Part shown: positions 5,367-7,566 of the stretch, piece by piece
Position numbering within the stretch: the stretch's first letter is position 1
Layout of the letters: each line of letters starts with the position of its first letter
Assembly: GCA_050014415.1 (NCBI GenBank)
Contig: JBEKDJ010000232.1
Location: 1-7,566 of the forward strand
Origin: JBEKDJ01 sp050014415
Lineage (GTDB): Bacteria; Desulfobacterota; BSN033; UBA1163
Direction of reading: 5' to 3'
Length of the DNA stretch: 7,566 bases
Translations under genes and position numbers: made by a program
The notes under the pieces: model-generated
Told to the model about the DNA's origin: nothing
Databases searched by the model: none
What the model saw: the letters and a program-made list of their open reading frames with translations, nothing else

Positions 5367-6530
5367 TCAATAATCTGCCAAAAATCTCTCCACAGAAGTC
5401 TCAATATCGAATAATCGCTTCAATTCCTCCCTTTTGTCTCCATCTTTTACTTCTTTTCCTTTATCCTGAAGTTCAACTCTCTTCTTCATGCATTCCTTCA
5501 ACGCCACGACATTTTCCGGAGGAACTACCCGGGCCACTCCATATTGGCGACCCAGCATTCCCATATCCCCCACATCCGTGACGATCAGGTCTTTATTAAA
5601 CCTTAATGCTTCTGAAAATACCAGAGGGATTGATTCAGACCGGGAAGGGATCACCACACAATCGGATGATTCATAGAGGGAAGCCAGTGTCTCATCCGGT
5701 ACATTTCCCATCCACGAAACAGTCTCCCAAAGTCCTTTCTCTCTAATAAAATTCTTTGCCCATTCCTCCATGCCTCCTCTCCCCACCACTGTGAGATGAA
5801 CATTCAATTCTTCCTCTTTCAGGGTTGCCATGGATTGAAGCAGGAGGTCGATCCCCTTCACCTTTTCGATTCTTCCCACAAATAGAAAACGGTAGGGGCT
5901 TTCTGGTTTCTTGGGTTTCTCTTGTTTCTCTGGTTTCTCTGGTTTATCTGGTCCCGTTTTTTCAATGGTTCGTGTGGTGGCTAAAAAAAAACACTTTCTT
6001 CCAAACCTTTCTTCTACCCTCTTCGAAAGATCGAAGCCGTCAGCGAAAACCCCTCTGGCTTCCTGAATAATTCTCCTCATCATTGGATAGAGTAAGGGAT
6101 TTCTCCCGTATCGATAAATATCTGAGCCGAGGGACCAAATGGAATAAGGAATCTTAGTTTGCCGGAAGGCCTGATTTGCAAAATAACCACTGGGGAGAAC
6201 CCAGAGGGCAAGGCATATTTCTATCTTATTCTCTCTTATAAAGTGAGGGAGTGCCTTCTTCCCATTATAAAATAGATTCACAATTCGAAGAAAATCAAGA
6301 GGGCTAAAAGGGTTGAGCTGGGCAAGAGGCTTCTTCGATTTGATCCAGGAAAACCATTTCACTTTAACCTCTTTTAAAAATTCTTCCTTTTCTCCTATGC
6401 GGTCTTGGGTAAAGATAAAAACCTCATTTCCCCGTTTTTTCAATCCTTCGATAAAATTGATCAGGAAAGGGGCCTGAGCAATGTCATGAGGATGGGACGG
6501 AAAGGAAGAAGTAATGATACAGATGTTCAT
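5367..6530 (-). CDS. Glycosyltransferase family 4 (GT-B fold)
   Basis: A 387-residue retaining-type glycosyltransferase predicted to act at the cytoplasmic membrane face in glycan assembly. The N-terminal domain begins MNICIITSSFPSHPHD, followed by an acceptor-side domain with ALWVLPSGYFA at 108-118 and SIWSLGSDIYRYGR at 130-143. The donor domain begins FLFVGRIEKVKGID at 215-228, the hallmark of the family. The E-x7-E motif lies in SRSESIPLVFSEAL at 296-309 (E299 and E307). Between the two Rossmann domains there is an unusual Lys-Pro-Glu-rich linker (about 195-210) encoded by a 9-nt tandem repeat. A nine-T run (minus strand, bases 5991-5983) encodes two Phe and part of a Leu codon just before the linker. 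No convincing Shine-Dalgarno precedes the ATG. Donor and acceptor sugars cannot be assigned. Confidence 0.93.
   Translation of the reverse strand: MNICIITSSFPSHPHDIAQAPFLINFIEGLKKRGNEVFIFTQDRIGEKEEFLKEVKVKWFSWIKSKKPLAQLNPFSPLDFLRIVNLFYNGKKALPHFIRENKIEICLALWVLPSGYFANQAFRQTKIPYSIWSLGSDIYRYGRNPLLYPMMRRIIQEARGVFADGFDLSKRVEERFGRKCFFLATTRTIEKTGPDKPEKPEKQEKPKKPESPYRFLFVGRIEKVKGIDLLLQSMATLKEEELNVHLTVVGRGGMEEWAKNFIREKGLWETVSWMGNVPDETLASLYESSDCVVIPSRSESIPLVFSEALRFNKDLIVTDVGDMGMLGRQYGVARVVPPENVVALKECMKKRVELQDKGKEVKDGDKREELKRLFDIETSVERFLADY
5902..5955 (-). repeat. Six tandem 9-nt units inside the GT4 gene
   Basis: On the plus strand the units are TCTGGTTTC, TTGGGTTTC, TCTTGTTTC, TCTGGTTTC, TCTGGTTTA and TCTGGTCCC. 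On the minus strand they encode a Lys-Pro-Glu-type tripeptide repeat (residues about 193-210). Because the unit is a multiple of three, gain or loss of copies changes linker length and keeps the reading frame. Confidence 0.85.
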
Positions 6531-6541
6531 TATTTAGTGTT

Positions 6542-6614
6542 GGTGATGGTGAATAGTGACGGTAAGTTTGGATAGAGAAAGATATATTCTTTAAATTCTA
6601 CTATCACTATCACC
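6542..6614. repeat. Intergenic inverted repeat, GTGAT variant
   Basis: GGTGATGGTGAATAGT (6542-6557) pairs with ACTATCACTATCACC (6600-6614), with one mismatch and one unpaired base, across a 42-base AT-rich loop. It fills the gap between the GT2 stop and the GT4 start. The unit differs in detail from the GTGATTCGTGA hairpins elsewhere but has the same design. It leaves no evident ribosome binding site for the GT4 gene. Confidence 0.75.
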
Positions 6615-6618
6615 CTGC

Positions 6619-7566
6619 TTATTTTAGCTCCTTATTATATTCCATATCGAACCACATGGCGAAAAAGAGGGATTGAAGACCTGATATCGCAAAGAAGGCT
6701 GCAAACAGCGCACTCGTTGCTGCCACAGGTCCGATACACAGTCTATAAATAAGAAGATAGCAACCAAAAACAAAACCAATGGGTGTGAGGACGAAACCCA
6801 GCAAGTAAAAAAGAACCAGCGGATGAAAGTCCCGAATAATGTATTTCTCCCTCAGCCGCCATAAAAAGAGTTTCAGAAGAAGAAGGGAAAGGGTAAAAAT
6901 TACTCTGGAAATTTTGATGCCCGAACGTTCCCCAATCCCGTAAATGGGGTTGACGGGTACATCCCTGACTCTGAAATGATAGACATTCAATCTCACCAAA
7001 AAGTCGTTAGGCATTCCATAACGTTTGTAAACACTATCGAGATCGATGGTTTTAAGAACCTCCAAGTTGACGGCTCCATAGCCTGATTGGGAATCCGCTA
7101 CATGCCAATACCCAGAAGCAATCTTCGTCAAAAAAGAAAGAACGGCATTTCCCAGATAACGGGTTTTAGGGATGACCCTCCAGGCCTTACCCGTGAAGAG
7201 ACGGTTCCCTTTGGAATAGTCCACTTCTCCTTCCACAACAGGGTCCAATAATTTGGGAAGGTCTTTCGGGTCCATCTGTGCGTCACCTGCCATGACCACG
7301 CTGATGGAAATTTCGTTGTCTCGAGCCCATTTATAGCCGGTGACGATGGCCCCGCCGACCCCCCCATTTCTTGGATGATGCAAATAGATGATCCGAGAAT
7401 CTTCCTCCTGATGGGCTTTCACGACCTCTCCTGTCCGATCGCTGCTGGCATCATCCACCACGACGATATGGTCAACAAAGGGTGGGACCGTTTTAAGAAC
7501 CTTCCCGACCAATTTCTCTTCATTATAGGCAGGAACAATAACAGCAATCGTTTTATCCCGGTACAT
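6619..7566 (-). CDS. Glycosyltransferase family 2, DPM/DPG-synthase-like, with C-terminal membrane segments
   Basis: A 315-residue GT-A protein whose ATG is the last codon of the window; a start further upstream cannot be excluded. Motifs: IAVIVPAYNEE at 7-17; VVVDDASSD at 35-43 (D38, D39); HPRNGGVGGA at 64-73; MAGDAQMDP at 92-100, where the metal-binding DxD-like position is D95 with D99 downstream; KGNRL at 119-123; and DSQSGYGAV at 158-166, a typical family feature. The C-terminus has about three hydrophobic stretches (around 221-237, 249-275 and 279-306), so the enzyme is probably anchored in the inner membrane. Relatives transfer a sugar from an NDP-sugar to a polyprenyl phosphate or to a lipid-linked acceptor. 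It is probably the first complete gene of the visible transcription unit. Confidence 0.93.
   Translation of the reverse strand: MYRDKTIAVIVPAYNEEKLVGKVLKTVPPFVDHIVVVDDASSDRTGEVVKAHQEEDSRIIYLHHPRNGGVGGAIVTGYKWARDNEISISVVMAGDAQMDPKDLPKLLDPVVEGEVDYSKGNRLFTGKAWRVIPKTRYLGNAVLSFLTKIASGYWHVADSQSGYGAVNLEVLKTIDLDSVYKRYGMPNDFLVRLNVYHFRVRDVPVNPIYGIGERSGIKISRVIFTLSLLLLKLFLWRLREKYIIRDFHPLVLFYLLGFVLTPIGFVFGCYLLIYRLCIGPVAATSALFAAFFAISGLQSLFFAMWFDMEYNKELK

Noticed and set aside
6542..6614. Terminator separating GT2 from GT4
   Set aside because: The hairpin has a 42-base loop and no U-run after the stem, and the genes on both sides are co-directional members of one pathway.

Overview
The window looks like chromosomal DNA from an uncultivated, probably Gram-negative bacterium of moderate GC. 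It holds part of a surface-polysaccharide or glycoconjugate locus. Every sugar gene is on the minus strand, so the locus reads from base 7566 down to base 1. The lineage cannot be fixed from sequence alone. The repeat style (GTGATTCGTGA-type intergenic hairpins and GGGGAGGGTGA-type GC-rich palindromes around a DUF559 gene) reminds me of environmental Desulfobacterota or Nitrospirota genomes, but that is an impression, not evidence.

Layout in transcription order: a family 2 glycosyltransferase of the dolichyl-phosphate-mannose-synthase type with C-terminal membrane segments (7566-6619); a family 4 glycosyltransferase with a 9-nt repeat encoding a KPE-rich hinge (6530-5367); a sugar-phosphate nucleotidyltransferase (5256-4543); a LegB-like NAD-dependent sugar-nucleotide 4,6-dehydratase (4436-3456); then a foreign block (about 3430-1728); then a DegT/DnrJ-type PLP sugar aminotransferase (1641-499); and finally the first 149 codons of a FemAB-like acyl/aminoacyl transferase (449-1, running off the window). 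A plausible reading is activation of a sugar phosphate, 4,6-dehydration, 4-amination and possibly acylation of the amino sugar, with the two glycosyltransferases building the glycan. The exact sugar is not determined.

The foreign block is the most interesting part. It holds a small DUF559 (Vsr-like endonuclease fold) gene bracketed by two inverted copies of a GC-rich palindromic repeat. The repeat even encodes the protein's C-terminal tail and would encode the N-terminal extension of the longest reading frame. An IS1182-like element of about 1.26 kb, with 15-bp terminal inverted repeats, sits inside the distal copy and splits it. The IS transposase has an apparent in-frame internal deletion that removes the middle of its catalytic domain, so the element is probably not autonomous. 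The block separates the dehydratase from the aminotransferase.

Successive sugar genes are separated by gaps of about 50-110 bp, most of them filled with degenerate inverted repeats built from a short GTGATTCGTGA-like unit. These hairpins lack T-tracts, so they are not ordinary intrinsic terminators. No rRNA, tRNA, CRISPR array or riboswitch was recognised, and no gene-free stretch exceeds 300 bases.
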